DNA of 64,000 nt from JAEUIZ01 sp046155605 (GTDB lineage Bacteria > Planctomycetota > Phycisphaerae > Phycisphaerales > UBA1924): the NCBI GenBank assembly GCA_046155605.1, contig JBJXFQ010000002.1:1-64000 (forward strand). Direction: 5' to 3'. The notes below the pieces were generated by a model that had not been told where the DNA came from, made no database searches, and saw only the letters and a program-made list of their open reading frames with translations. Every line of letters starts with the position of its first letter. Position 1 is the first letter of the stretch. Below, in pieces: positions 53,012 through 60,410 of this stretch. The position numbers and the translations under genes are program-made.

Positions 53012-53470
53012 TCAATCCTCGTCGTCCATCCGCCAGGTGCGCACGAGCGTGCCCTGACCGGCGTTGGGATCGATTTCCAGATCAGCCGCTTCGCCCGTGC
53101 GCAGGTCCGCGCCGTGCTTGCCGCGAAAGTGATCGACGAGCGCCGAGAGTTGCGGATTGTGTCCCACGATCGCCAGCGTCGGCTCGCTCGCTCGCGCCGC
53201 GATCGCCTCTGTCGCCTCGGATACGCGACGATCACACTCCAGCCGCGTCTCGGCCTCGAGCCGCCCGCCGACGGCGCGATGCACGATTTCGGCCGTCGCC
53301 CACGCGCGGGCGAAAGGGCTGCTCAGGACCAATCCCGGCGCGGCTTCGCCAAGCACTCGTCCCAGGTGCTCGGCCTGTCGAATGCCTCGTGCTACGAGCA
53401 CACGATCCGCGTCTCGCCCTGTTGTCGATTGGCGCTCTGCCTTGCCGTGCCGAATGATGAATACGCGCAT
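53012..53470 (-). CDS. sixA: Phosphohistidine phosphatase SixA-like
   Basis: A 152-residue histidine-phosphatase-superfamily protein. The catalytic N-terminal motif is VFIIRHGKAE and the second catalytic His lies in IVGHNPQLSALVDHF. In E. coli SixA removes phosphate from histidine-phosphotransfer proteins; that role is inferred here. The start at 53470 is 12 bases after the stop of the (nonsense-interrupted) hicA region, so the genes are probably co-transcribed. Confidence 0.9.
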   Translation of the reverse strand: MRVFIIRHGKAERQSTTGRDADRVLVARGIRQAEHLGRVLGEAAPGLVLSSPFARAWATAEIVHRAVGGRLEAETRLECDRRVSEATEAIAARASEPTLAIVGHNPQLSALVDHFRGKHGADLRTGEAADLEIDPNAGQGTLVRTWRMDDED

Positions 53471-53481
53471 CGAACTCGACC

Positions 53482-53709
53482 TCAAAGCGAACGCAGGCGA
53501 ACGAACTCATCCATCGTGATTCGCATGTCTTCGGTCACAATCGCGCGAAGCAACCCGCGAGGAATGTCTCTTCCTTTGTGAACTGGAACCGTCGTCTATC
53601 GCCCATCCTCGTGTTCAAATCGCCAGTGTGAGCCGTTCGTTCGCGTATGGACGAATCCGACCAACTTGAGAACACGGATGAGTTCGCGAGCCTTGACAAC
53701 CGGTGTCAC
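53482..53709 (-). pseudogene. hicA: hicA toxin gene interrupted by an in-frame amber codon
   Basis: HicA toxins are small double-stranded-RNA-binding-like mRNA interferases. GTG at 53709 overlaps the hicB stop and encodes VKARELIRVLKLVGFVHTRTNGSHWRFEHEDGR (first 37 residues, quoted loosely), which includes the catalytic-His core GSHW. A TAG at 53598-53596 follows. Reading continues in frame with TTVPVHKGRDIPRGLLRAIV and ends at 53482. Intact homologues have Lys or Arg at this point (DGRKTTVPVH). One base change (AAG to TAG) explains it. The toxin is probably inactive, or made only by readthrough; a sequencing error is the other option. Confidence 0.78.
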
Positions 53710-53948
53710 GGCGCGATCTCGAGATCTCGTACCCCGACGAATCGAGACGACGACGCCGGCCCGCGATCCTGCAGACACAGCGCCGCCGCTTCCGCGATGT
53801 TCTCCATCGCCTCGTCGATCGTCAGCCCGTAACCTCGGCATCCCGCAAGCGTGGGCACCGAAACGATGAAGACACCATCCTCATCCTGTTCGAAGAGCAC
53901 GGGAATGTGACGCCGCTTGCTCTTGCTTGCCCGTCCGTTCTTCGGCAT
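53706..53948 (-). CDS. hicB: HicB-like antitoxin
   Basis: An 80-residue protein with the partial RNase-H-like HicB fold (IPVLFEQDEDGVFIVSVPTL, AGCRGYGLTIDEAMENIAEA). It neutralises HicA in functional modules. Its stop overlaps the hicA start (GTGA context). The order here is hicB then hicA, the reverse of the most common order. An in-frame GTG at 53951 is an alternative start. No DNA-binding extension is visible, so autoregulation is uncertain. Confidence 0.85.
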   Translation of the reverse strand: MPKNGRASKSKRRHIPVLFEQDEDGVFIVSVPTLAGCRGYGLTIDEAMENIAEAAALCLQDRGPASSSRFVGVRDLEIAP

Positions 53949-53988
53949 CACAAATCATATGGGCGTGACCGAACTCCAAGCCACGGCC

Positions 53989-54423
53989 CTATCGGACCGG
54001 TCGTGCCGGCCTACCGAAACCGGGCCGCGTCTCGATCGTCGCCTCGGCCCGTGCGGGCTCCGGCCTTGGTTCCGGCCTCGGCTCGAGCCGCGACGGCTCC
54101 GGTCGCGACGCCTCCAGTCGCACCGATTCCTCACGGTTTCCCGAAGCCTCGGGCTTCCCAAACCCCCACTCCAGTTTCGCTGAGAGCCTCAACCCCAGCC
54201 GTGCCTCGACCAGCGACCGCAGCCCAGCCGCATGCGTCTCGTTCCAGCCCGGCTGCTCTGCCGCGATCGTTTTGAGCACCTGCCGCCAGATCGATTCGGT
54301 CAATGATCGGTCGATCGCCTGAACCGCCCGCTCGACCCGCGGCCTCAGCAGCGTGTTCAGATACTCGTCAAGATAGGGAAGTTCGTCCAGCGTCGGCAGC
54401 CTCGGGGTCGGTTCGGCGGACAT
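53989..54423 (-). CDS. Hypothetical protein with disordered C-terminus
   Basis: A 144-residue protein not recognised. The N-terminal two-thirds is helical (LDEYLNTLLRPRVERAVQAI, IWRQVLKTIAAEQPGWNETH, SLVEARLGLRLSAKLEWGF) and the last about 50 residues are a low-complexity Arg/Pro/Glu tail (RPEPSRLEPRPEPRPEPARA). AAGGAGA lies 6 bases before the ATG. It is 40 bases upstream of hicB on the same strand and divergent from the cytochrome gene. Confidence 0.7.
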   Translation of the reverse strand: MSAEPTPRLPTLDELPYLDEYLNTLLRPRVERAVQAIDRSLTESIWRQVLKTIAAEQPGWNETHAAGLRSLVEARLGLRLSAKLEWGFGKPEASGNREESVRLEASRPEPSRLEPRPEPRPEPARAEATIETRPGFGRPARPVR

Positions 54424-54540
54424 GCATGTCTCCTTGAGGGTTGCGTCCTGCTTTATCAAGGGTATCGTGGAACCGGGCTTGGTGACTTCAACGAACCGTG
54501 GGACTCTGGGGCTGCCGGAACTTCCACAGGGGATCGACTC

Positions 54541-57500
54541 ATGGATCGAGCGGGCTTGGCCTATGTCGGATTGGTTGCCCTCACCAGCGCGACGGCAGGC
54601 TTGGCCGTCACCGCCCTCGGGCCAATGACCCGCTCCCGGGCGGGTTCTGTCAGCGCTCCCGAGTCCGGCCCGCCGCCCACCTTCGTCAACTGGGAGAACC
54701 CCCACGTTCACCCCATCGACATGACCCCCGATGGCACGCGGCTGCTTGTCTGCAACACCGCCGATGCGAGGATCGAGGTCTTTGACGTCACCACCGGCAC
54801 GCCGATCCGCATTGGGTCGGTCCCCGTCGGCGTTGATCCGGTGTCGGTGCGGGCGCGGACCAACACGCAGGCCTGGGTCGTCAACCACATCTCCGACAGT
54901 GTCAGCGTCGTCGACCTCGGCACGATGAACGTCGTCGCGTCGTTGCGGACCGCCGACGAGCCGTGCGATGTCGTTTTCGCCGGCACGCCGCAACGAGCCT
55001 TCGTCTCCTGCTCGCAGCCGAGCCTGGTGCAGGTCTTTGATCCGGCGAATCTCACTGCAGCGCCCTCGAATGTCGCCATCAACGCCGAGGAGCCGCGCGG
55101 GCTTGCCGTCAGCCCCGACGGGCAGACCGTCTACGCCGCGGCCTTTGAAAGCGGGAACAAAACCACCATCCTCGGCGGCGGGATCGACATTCCGCAAGGC
55201 ATCTTGAACTTCCCGCCGAATGTCGTCAGCCTCGGCAGCACCCCCTATGCAGGCCAGAACCCGCCGCCCAACAGCGGCACTAGTTTCGTCCCCCCGATCG
55301 CGCCCGCGAACAACCCGGCCGTCAGGGTCGGGCTCATCGTCCGCCAGGATTCGGCTGGGCAATGGATGGACGACAACAATCGCAACTGGACGGCGTTTGT
55401 CTCCGGCGCGTCCGCGGCGCAATCCGGCCGCCGGGTCGGCTGGACCCTTCCCGACCGCGACCTCGCCATCATCAACGCCTCGAGTTTGGGCGTCACCTAC
55501 GCCACCGGCCTCATGAACCTCTGCATGGCCCTGGGCGTCAACCCCGCGACCGGCAATATCGCCGTCGTCGGCACCGAGGCCCTCAACCACATCCGCTTCG
55601 AACCCAACATCAACGGCCGATTCATCCGCGTCAAGGTCGCCCTCGTCAATCCCGCCGCGCCGACCTCGCCCACCATCAAAGACCTCAACACGCACCTGAC
55701 CTACGCCACCGGCACGCTCGCGCTGCAAGCCGACCGCGACAAGGGCCTGGGCGATCCGCGTGCCATCGCCTTCAACGCCGCGGGCACCAAGGCCTATGTC
55801 GCGGGCATGGGCTCGAACAATCTCATCGTCCTCGATGCCGCGGGCAATCGCGCCGGACTAGCCGACACCATCGAAGTCGGCGAGGGTCCGACCGGCATCG
55901 CCGTCGATAACGCACGCAGTCGGCTCTACGTCCTGAACCGCTTCGCCGCGACGATCTCCGTCGTCAGTACCACAAGCGAAACCGTGCTGACGAGCGTGCC
56001 GTTCTTCGATCCGACTCCTCCGGCCGTCAAGATCGGGCGCAAGCACCTGTATGACACGCACAAGACCTCGGGCCTAGGTATCACGTCCTGCGGCTCGTGC
56101 CACGCCGATTCCCGCTTCGATCGCCTCGCCTGGGACCTTGGCGACCCGCAGGCCGCCATCAAGCCGCTGACCGGCCAAAACCTCGGCGCGAACATCCCCG
56201 GCCTCTCGCCGCAGACCAGCATCCCGCCTTTCCAGCCCTGGCACCCGATGAAAGGCCCGATGACCACGCAGACCCTCCAGGACATCATCGGGCACGAGCC
56301 CTTCCACTGGCGTGGCGACCGCGCGGGCCTCGAAGAGTTCAACCCCGCCTTCACCGGCCTCCTGGGCGACGACGTCGAACTCAGCCCCGTCGAGATGCAG
56401 GAGTTCGAGAACTTTCTCGCCACCATCACCTTCCCGCCCAACCCCTTCCGCAACTTCGATAACACCCTGCCCACCAGCCTCCCGCTCACCGGCATGTTCA
56501 CCACCGGTCGCTTCGGTGCTTCGGGCGCGGCGCTGCCCAACGGCAACGCCAACAACGGCCTCGCCCTCTTCCGCTCCTTCTTCCGCCGCCTCGACAACGG
56601 CAACTTCGCCTGCTCGACCTGCCACACCCTCCCCACGGGCCTCGGCACCGACACCACCTTCAACGTCAACACCCTGATGATGGACCCGTTCCCCATCGGC
56701 CCCTTGGGCGAGCACCACGTCGCCATCGTCCCCACCGACGGCTCCACCAACATCGCCATGAAGGTGCCACAACTTCGCAACCTCTACGACAAACTCGGCT
56801 TCGACATGACCCAACTCGAAAACCGCGCCGGCTTCGGCTTCCTCCACGACGGCAGCGTCGATTCCATCGTCCGCTTTGTCTCCGAACCCACTTTCGCCGT
56901 CTTCAACAACCAAGAAATCGCCGACCTCGTCGCGCTGATGATGGCTTTCGCCGGCTCGGACCTTCCCCCTGCCGCCGGCACGACCGAGGAGCCCCCGAGC
57001 GTCATGGGCAAGGACTCGCACGCCGCGGTCGGCTGGCAGACCACTCTCGTCAGCGACGGCTCAGCACCACCCGCCCAACTCACCCTCATCACCAACATGA
57101 TCGGCCTGGCACAGAGCAACAAGACCGGTCTCATCGTCAAGGGACGCGTCGCCGGCGTCCAGCGCGGCTACATGTACACCGTCGGCGCGCCCGGCTTCTT
57201 CCAGTCCGATCGCGCCGGCGAGTCTCTGACTCCCGCCGCCCTTGGCGCCCTCGCCGCCCCCGGCTCCGAACTCACCTACACCGTCGTCCCCTTCGGCACG
57301 CAGGTCCGCATGGGCATCGATCGCGACATGGACGGCATCCTCGACGGTGATGTCGGCGACCCCGCCTGCTACGCCAACTGCGACGGCAGCGTCGTGCCGC
57401 CCGTCCTCAACGTCAACGACTTCAACTGCTTCCTCAATAAGTTTGGCGCGGGCGACCCCGGCGCGAACTGCGACCAGAGCCAGATCCCGCCGATCCTCAA

Positions 57501-57552
57501 CGTCAACGATTTCGTCTGCTTCGTCAACCGCTTCTCGGCGGGGTGCCCCTGA
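54541..57552 (+). CDS. Secreted beta-propeller c-type cytochrome with GC-type dockerin
   Basis: A 1003-residue exported protein. A signal peptide (VGLVALTSATAGLAVTAL) precedes a YVTN-type propeller (DMTPDGTRLLVCNTADARIE, VGVDPVSVRARTNTQAWVVN, LAVSPDGQTVYAAAFESGN). Two CxxCH heme sites follow: C517GSCH521 and C691STCH695, in a MauG/cytochrome-c-peroxidase-like region (RKHLYDTHKTSGLGITSCGSCH, partly quoted). The C-terminus has two dockerin-like repeats (CYANCDGSVVPPVLNVNDF, ANCDQSQIPPILNVNDF) ending SAGCP. It would act as an extracellular redox enzyme or electron carrier docked to a partner. Heme ligation and substrate are unproven. Confidence 0.9.
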   Translation: MDRAGLAYVGLVALTSATAGLAVTALGPMTRSRAGSVSAPESGPPPTFVNWENPHVHPIDMTPDGTRLLVCNTADARIEVFDVTTGTPIRIGSVPVGVDPVSVRARTNTQAWVVNHISDSVSVVDLGTMNVVASLRTADEPCDVVFAGTPQRAFVSCSQPSLVQVFDPANLTAAPSNVAINAEEPRGLAVSPDGQTVYAAAFESGNKTTILGGGIDIPQGILNFPPNVVSLGSTPYAGQNPPPNSGTSFVPPIAPANNPAVRVGLIVRQDSAGQWMDDNNRNWTAFVSGASAAQSGRRVGWTLPDRDLAIINASSLGVTYATGLMNLCMALGVNPATGNIAVVGTEALNHIRFEPNINGRFIRVKVALVNPAAPTSPTIKDLNTHLTYATGTLALQADRDKGLGDPRAIAFNAAGTKAYVAGMGSNNLIVLDAAGNRAGLADTIEVGEGPTGIAVDNARSRLYVLNRFAATISVVSTTSETVLTSVPFFDPTPPAVKIGRKHLYDTHKTSGLGITSCGSCHADSRFDRLAWDLGDPQAAIKPLTGQNLGANIPGLSPQTSIPPFQPWHPMKGPMTTQTLQDIIGHEPFHWRGDRAGLEEFNPAFTGLLGDDVELSPVEMQEFENFLATITFPPNPFRNFDNTLPTSLPLTGMFTTGRFGASGAALPNGNANNGLALFRSFFRRLDNGNFACSTCHTLPTGLGTDTTFNVNTLMMDPFPIGPLGEHHVAIVPTDGSTNIAMKVPQLRNLYDKLGFDMTQLENRAGFGFLHDGSVDSIVRFVSEPTFAVFNNQEIADLVALMMAFAGSDLPPAAGTTEEPPSVMGKDSHAAVGWQTTLVSDGSAPPAQLTLITNMIGLAQSNKTGLIVKGRVAGVQRGYMYTVGAPGFFQSDRAGESLTPAALGALAAPGSELTYTVVPFGTQVRMGIDRDMDGILDGDVGDPACYANCDGSVVPPVLNVNDFNCFLNKFGAGDPGANCDQSQIPPILNVNDFVCFVNRFSAGCP

Positions 57553-57590
57553 TCGCCGTGAGCCGGGGCGTCCACGCCCCTCACGCTTCG

Positions 57591-57625
57591 CCCAAAAACA
57601 AAGCGGGCGACAGGCCATCGCCCGC
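57591..57625 (-). terminator. Terminator of the Pal-like lipoprotein gene
   Basis: An 8-bp stem GCGGGCGA / TCGCCCGC (57603-57625) is followed on the minus strand by TTTGTTTTTGGG. On the plus strand the same hairpin lies 50 bases after the cytochrome gene with only a weak T-tract, so it may serve both convergent genes. Confidence 0.65.
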
Positions 57626-57663
57626 CGCCCGTTTCATTGACCTTCAGGATGCCGCAAGCGGAG

Positions 57664-57684
57664 GCACAGCCGTCCCGCCTGTGC
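57664..57684. repeat. Dispersed palindrome, second copy (GCACAGxC...CTGTGC)
   Basis: A near copy of the element at 4491-4511, with the same flanking GAGT(C/G)AC. It lies between the terminator and the stop of the Pal-like gene. Confidence 0.55.
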
Positions 57685-57691
57685 GAGTCAC

Positions 57692-58366
57692 TCAACTCCT
57701 CGCGCCGAGGATCACGATCTCGACACGCCGGCTGTCCTTCTTCGTGTTCTTCGGACGCGACGAGCCGAACCCGGCGTAGTACACCCGGTCCTTCGCCAGC
57801 CCCTTGCTCGTCAGGTACTGCTCGACGGCCATCGCGCGCTCGCCGCTCAGCCGCTCGTTGGTCTTCCACCCGCTCTTCTTGATCGGGTCGGCATCCGTAT
57901 AGCCCTCGACGCGCACGTCGTTCGCCGCATACCGGGAACGGATGACCTCCGCGACGCGATCGAGCGACTTCTTGGCCGTGCTCTTGAGGTTCGCCGAACC
58001 GGGGTCAAAGAGCACGTCGCCCGCGATATCCACGACGACCTCGCTCCCGCTGCGATAGGTGCTGGTGCCGGCGATGTCCTCAAAGCCGGTCGGGCCGCCC
58101 GCGCCGCCCTTGGCGCCGCCGCCCGCCTTCGTCCGGTCGAGCTGGGCCGCCATGTCGCGGTTCTCCTGCTCGAGCGAGGCGTTGCGGGTCTCGGCCTCCT
58201 GCCGGGCCGCTTGCTCGGCGCTCTTGCTCTCGCGCAGCGCCGCGTTCTCTTTCATCACCGCGTCATATTCCGAGCGCGAGACGCGCTGGCACGCGCCGAG
58301 CCCGAGCGAAGCCGCCGCCACCACCATACCGCAAAGCATCCTGACGTTCGTCCCCATGCCGTTCAT
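57692..58366 (-). CDS. OmpA/Pal-like lipoprotein with coiled coil
   Basis: A 224-residue lipoprotein. The lipobox LGLGAC gives an acylated Cys near residue 26. A coiled-coil segment follows (EYDAVMKENAALRESKSAEQ ... LEQENRDMAAQLDR), then a Gly-rich hinge and a C-terminal OmpA domain (DVLFDPGSANLKSTAKKSLD, VRVEGYTDADPIKKSGWKTN, LSGERAMAVEQYL, GFGSSRPKNTKKDSRRVEI). It probably anchors the outer membrane to peptidoglycan. The ATG at 58366 has GGAGA 9 bases upstream. Confidence 0.9.
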   Translation of the reverse strand: MNGMGTNVRMLCGMVVAAASLGLGACQRVSRSEYDAVMKENAALRESKSAEQAARQEAETRNASLEQENRDMAAQLDRTKAGGGAKGGAGGPTGFEDIAGTSTYRSGSEVVVDIAGDVLFDPGSANLKSTAKKSLDRVAEVIRSRYAANDVRVEGYTDADPIKKSGWKTNERLSGERAMAVEQYLTSKGLAKDRVYYAGFGSSRPKNTKKDSRRVEIVILGARS

Positions 58367-58586
58367 CCCTGGTATCTCCGTATGTTGCGCCACCGTGTCG
58401 TTCGGCGTCTCCACGCCGAGGGCCTCTAGGGTATCGGCATGACCCCATGCCCCGCCACACCCCGGCGGGCACGATCTGTCACTTTCTCGCGCGATACCTT
58501 GAATTGGACCTGAACGCGCGTGCGGTCGCGGGTGCCTTGAACGTGCCACCGACCGTCGCCTTGGACGGTCGGTGCTCTTGGGGTAC

Positions 58587-58605
58587 ATCGACGGTCCCCG
58601 TCGAT
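58587..58605. repeat. Dispersed palindrome ATCGACGG...CCGTCGAT, copy 1
   Basis: ATCGACGGTCCCCGTCGAT, followed by TCTTC and a GGCCGGG block. A near-identical copy in the opposite orientation is at 62161-62179. Both lie just 3' of a minus-strand gene, so they might help end transcription. Confidence 0.55.
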
Positions 58606-58622
58606 TCTTCTGGCCGGGTGCC

Positions 58623-58649
58623 CTCAGTCAACCGCTCCGGTTGACTGAG
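58623..58649. repeat. 12-bp-stem palindrome CTCAGTCAACCG-CTC-CGGTTGACTGAG
   Basis: A perfect stem of 12 bases with a 3-base loop, just after the stop of the prepilin peptidase gene. Related to the shorter palindrome at 31654-31670. There is no T-tract, so a plain terminator is uncertain. Confidence 0.5.
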
Positions 58650-58661
58650 GCTCCTATCACC

Positions 58662-60110
58662 CTACGGCAGGTTCACCGGCCGGTGCAGCAGCAACGACAG
58701 CCCCGCCTCGACCAGCGGCTTCCCGAAAAACACCAGCAGCGTCGCCACCGCCAGAAACGGGCCATACGGCATCGCCCGCTTGAACACCCCCGACCCGATC
58801 CGCCCCAATACCGCCCAGCCCAGCGCCACAAACGCGGCCATAAAGAACGCCAGCGTCGAGTCGATCCAGCCGAGGACGGCCCCGACCGCCGCCATCAGGT
58901 GAACATCGCCCAGACCCATCGCCTCCTTGCCGAAGGCCGCCGAACCCAGAATCCGAACCGCCCACACCACCCCGCCACCGACCAGATACCCGATCAGAAC
59001 CCCGCTCAGCACCGACAGCCACAGCGGCACCCGCATCGCCGGCAGAAACGCCCCTGTCTGCGGGTTGTTCTGCGCTCCATGCCCGATCAAGCCGGGCAGC
59101 AGATACCACCCCGCCAGCGCCAAGAGCATGCACGGTGCCAGAAACGCCATCTCCTTCACCATTTCTCGCCGCGCGTGCGGGTAATGCACCCACAAATCAG
59201 TCGGAGAAGAGTCCTCCGTCCCGTGCCCTGAGTCCTGAGGCGCGATCGTGGCACGGACCTCGCTCTGGAGGTCAGTGGACGGACGGTCCGTGGTCGCCGA
59301 CACCACTGACACCTCGCCCGTGCTTTCTTCTTGAGCCGATCGCGCGAGCGATCGGGGATCCCCCGTCACCGACTTCTCCCACTCCACGTAGTCCGCGAAA
59401 CTCCGCGTGATAAGCCCCAGCCGCAGCAACAAAAGCCCCACGCCCAGCCCCAGCACGCCCCCCAGCGCCGCCCCCACCCAATTCCATGACGCCGATCCCG
59501 GGGCCGACAGCGACCACATCTCACCCGGCGCGACAACCGGCAGCCGTGGTCGATTCCGTCCCACCCACGCCGCCGCCGCCGTGTGCCCGATCAGGGCGAT
59601 CCCAGCCGGCACCCACGTCAGCACCAGCGGGATCGTGAACGTCCGCGCATCGATGATCGTCATCGCCACAAGCGACGCCATCAGAAACAAAATCACCACG
59701 AAGATCGGCCACGTCAGAGAGGCGTCATTCTGTGCCCATTCGGGCCGGATCGCGCCGAGATTGAGGCCCTGAATCTCAAACCGCGGATCGATGCCGTAGC
59801 ACGCGAGGTAGCACGCCACGAACAGGAGCCCGACGATCGCCTCGACGACCGGATACTCCGGCGAGATCCGCGCCTTGCAGAAGCGGCACTTTCCCCGAAG
59901 CATCAGCCACCCCAGCACCGGGACGTTCTCGCGCCACGTCAGCCGCGTGCTGCAACTCGGACAGCGCGAGGGTGGCGAGACCACGCTGATCCCTCGCGGC
60001 AGACGGTACACGATCACGTTGATCAGCGACCCCAGGCACGCGCCATACGCGAATATGAAGAACGCCCAGATCGCCTTCAGAATCAGGAAAAGTGCCTCGT
60101 GCCGCGGCAT
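58662..60110 (-). CDS. Prepilin peptidase with long central insertion
   Basis: A 482-residue inner-membrane aspartic peptidase that cleaves and N-methylates type IV prepilins or type II pseudopilins. The N-terminal methylase part has a zinc site of two CxxC pairs (CPSCSTRLTWRENVP and CRFCKARIS). The two catalytic Asp residues lie in TIIDARTFTIP and MGLGDVHLMAAVG. Between them is an unusually long region, with an acidic soluble loop (SATTDRPSTDLQSEVRATI) and extra helices, making it about twice the common length. Its ATG overlaps the xseB stop by one base. Confidence 0.9.
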   Translation of the reverse strand: MPRHEALFLILKAIWAFFIFAYGACLGSLINVIVYRLPRGISVVSPPSRCPSCSTRLTWRENVPVLGWLMLRGKCRFCKARISPEYPVVEAIVGLLFVACYLACYGIDPRFEIQGLNLGAIRPEWAQNDASLTWPIFVVILFLMASLVAMTIIDARTFTIPLVLTWVPAGIALIGHTAAAAWVGRNRPRLPVVAPGEMWSLSAPGSASWNWVGAALGGVLGLGVGLLLLRLGLITRSFADYVEWEKSVTGDPRSLARSAQEESTGEVSVVSATTDRPSTDLQSEVRATIAPQDSGHGTEDSSPTDLWVHYPHARREMVKEMAFLAPCMLLALAGWYLLPGLIGHGAQNNPQTGAFLPAMRVPLWLSVLSGVLIGYLVGGGVVWAVRILGSAAFGKEAMGLGDVHLMAAVGAVLGWIDSTLAFFMAAFVALGWAVLGRIGSGVFKRAMPYGPFLAVATLLVFFGKPLVEAGLSLLLHRPVNLP

Positions 60111-60409
60111 CAGCGACCCGACTCCGGTCGCTTCAGTTGCGACGTCAGATCCTGCACCCGCTGCTCCGCACGTTCCAAGACCTCGCGGCATCGCTTGATG
60201 AGCGCCACGCCCTTCTCGTACTCCGTGATCGAGCCTTCCAGCCCCACCTCGCCGGATTCGATCCGTTCCACGATCGACTCGATCTGCGACACCGCCGACT
60301 CGAAGTCGAACGGCACTCCCGCCGAAGCCTCGGCCCCGGCGGTTTCGGTACCCGCGGCACCCTTGGCGCTCGCGGACGATGGATTCCCTGGCTTGCTCAC
60401 CACATCCAC
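60110..60409 (-). CDS. xseB: Exodeoxyribonuclease VII small subunit
   Basis: A 99-residue subunit of exonuclease VII, which degrades single-stranded DNA. The conserved helical hairpin is FESAVSQIESIVERIESGEV, GLEGSITEYEKGVALIKRC and LERAEQRVQDL. An Ala/Gly-rich N-terminal extension of about 30 residues is unusual. It begins with GTG one base after the xseA stop and overlaps the downstream prepilin peptidase start, so the three genes are co-transcribed. Confidence 0.92.
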   Translation of the reverse strand: MDVVSKPGNPSSASAKGAAGTETAGAEASAGVPFDFESAVSQIESIVERIESGEVGLEGSITEYEKGVALIKRCREVLERAEQRVQDLTSQLKRPESGR

Positions 60410-60410
60410 C

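Larger units (their letters stand above)
58367..58661. other. 295-bp intergenic region with three hairpins
   Basis: This lies between the start of the Pal-like gene and the stop of the prepilin peptidase gene. It holds a 10-bp-stem hairpin CACCGACCGT...ACGGTCGGTG (58547-58574) and two dispersed palindromes listed separately (58587, 58623). No gene seen. Confidence 0.5.

Noticed and set aside
54424..55728. Long N-terminal extension of the hypothetical protein at 53989-54423
   Set aside because: It is antisense to the cytochrome gene. The ATG at 54423 has AAGGAGA upstream, and the extension is Gly/Asp/Arg-rich shadow sequence.
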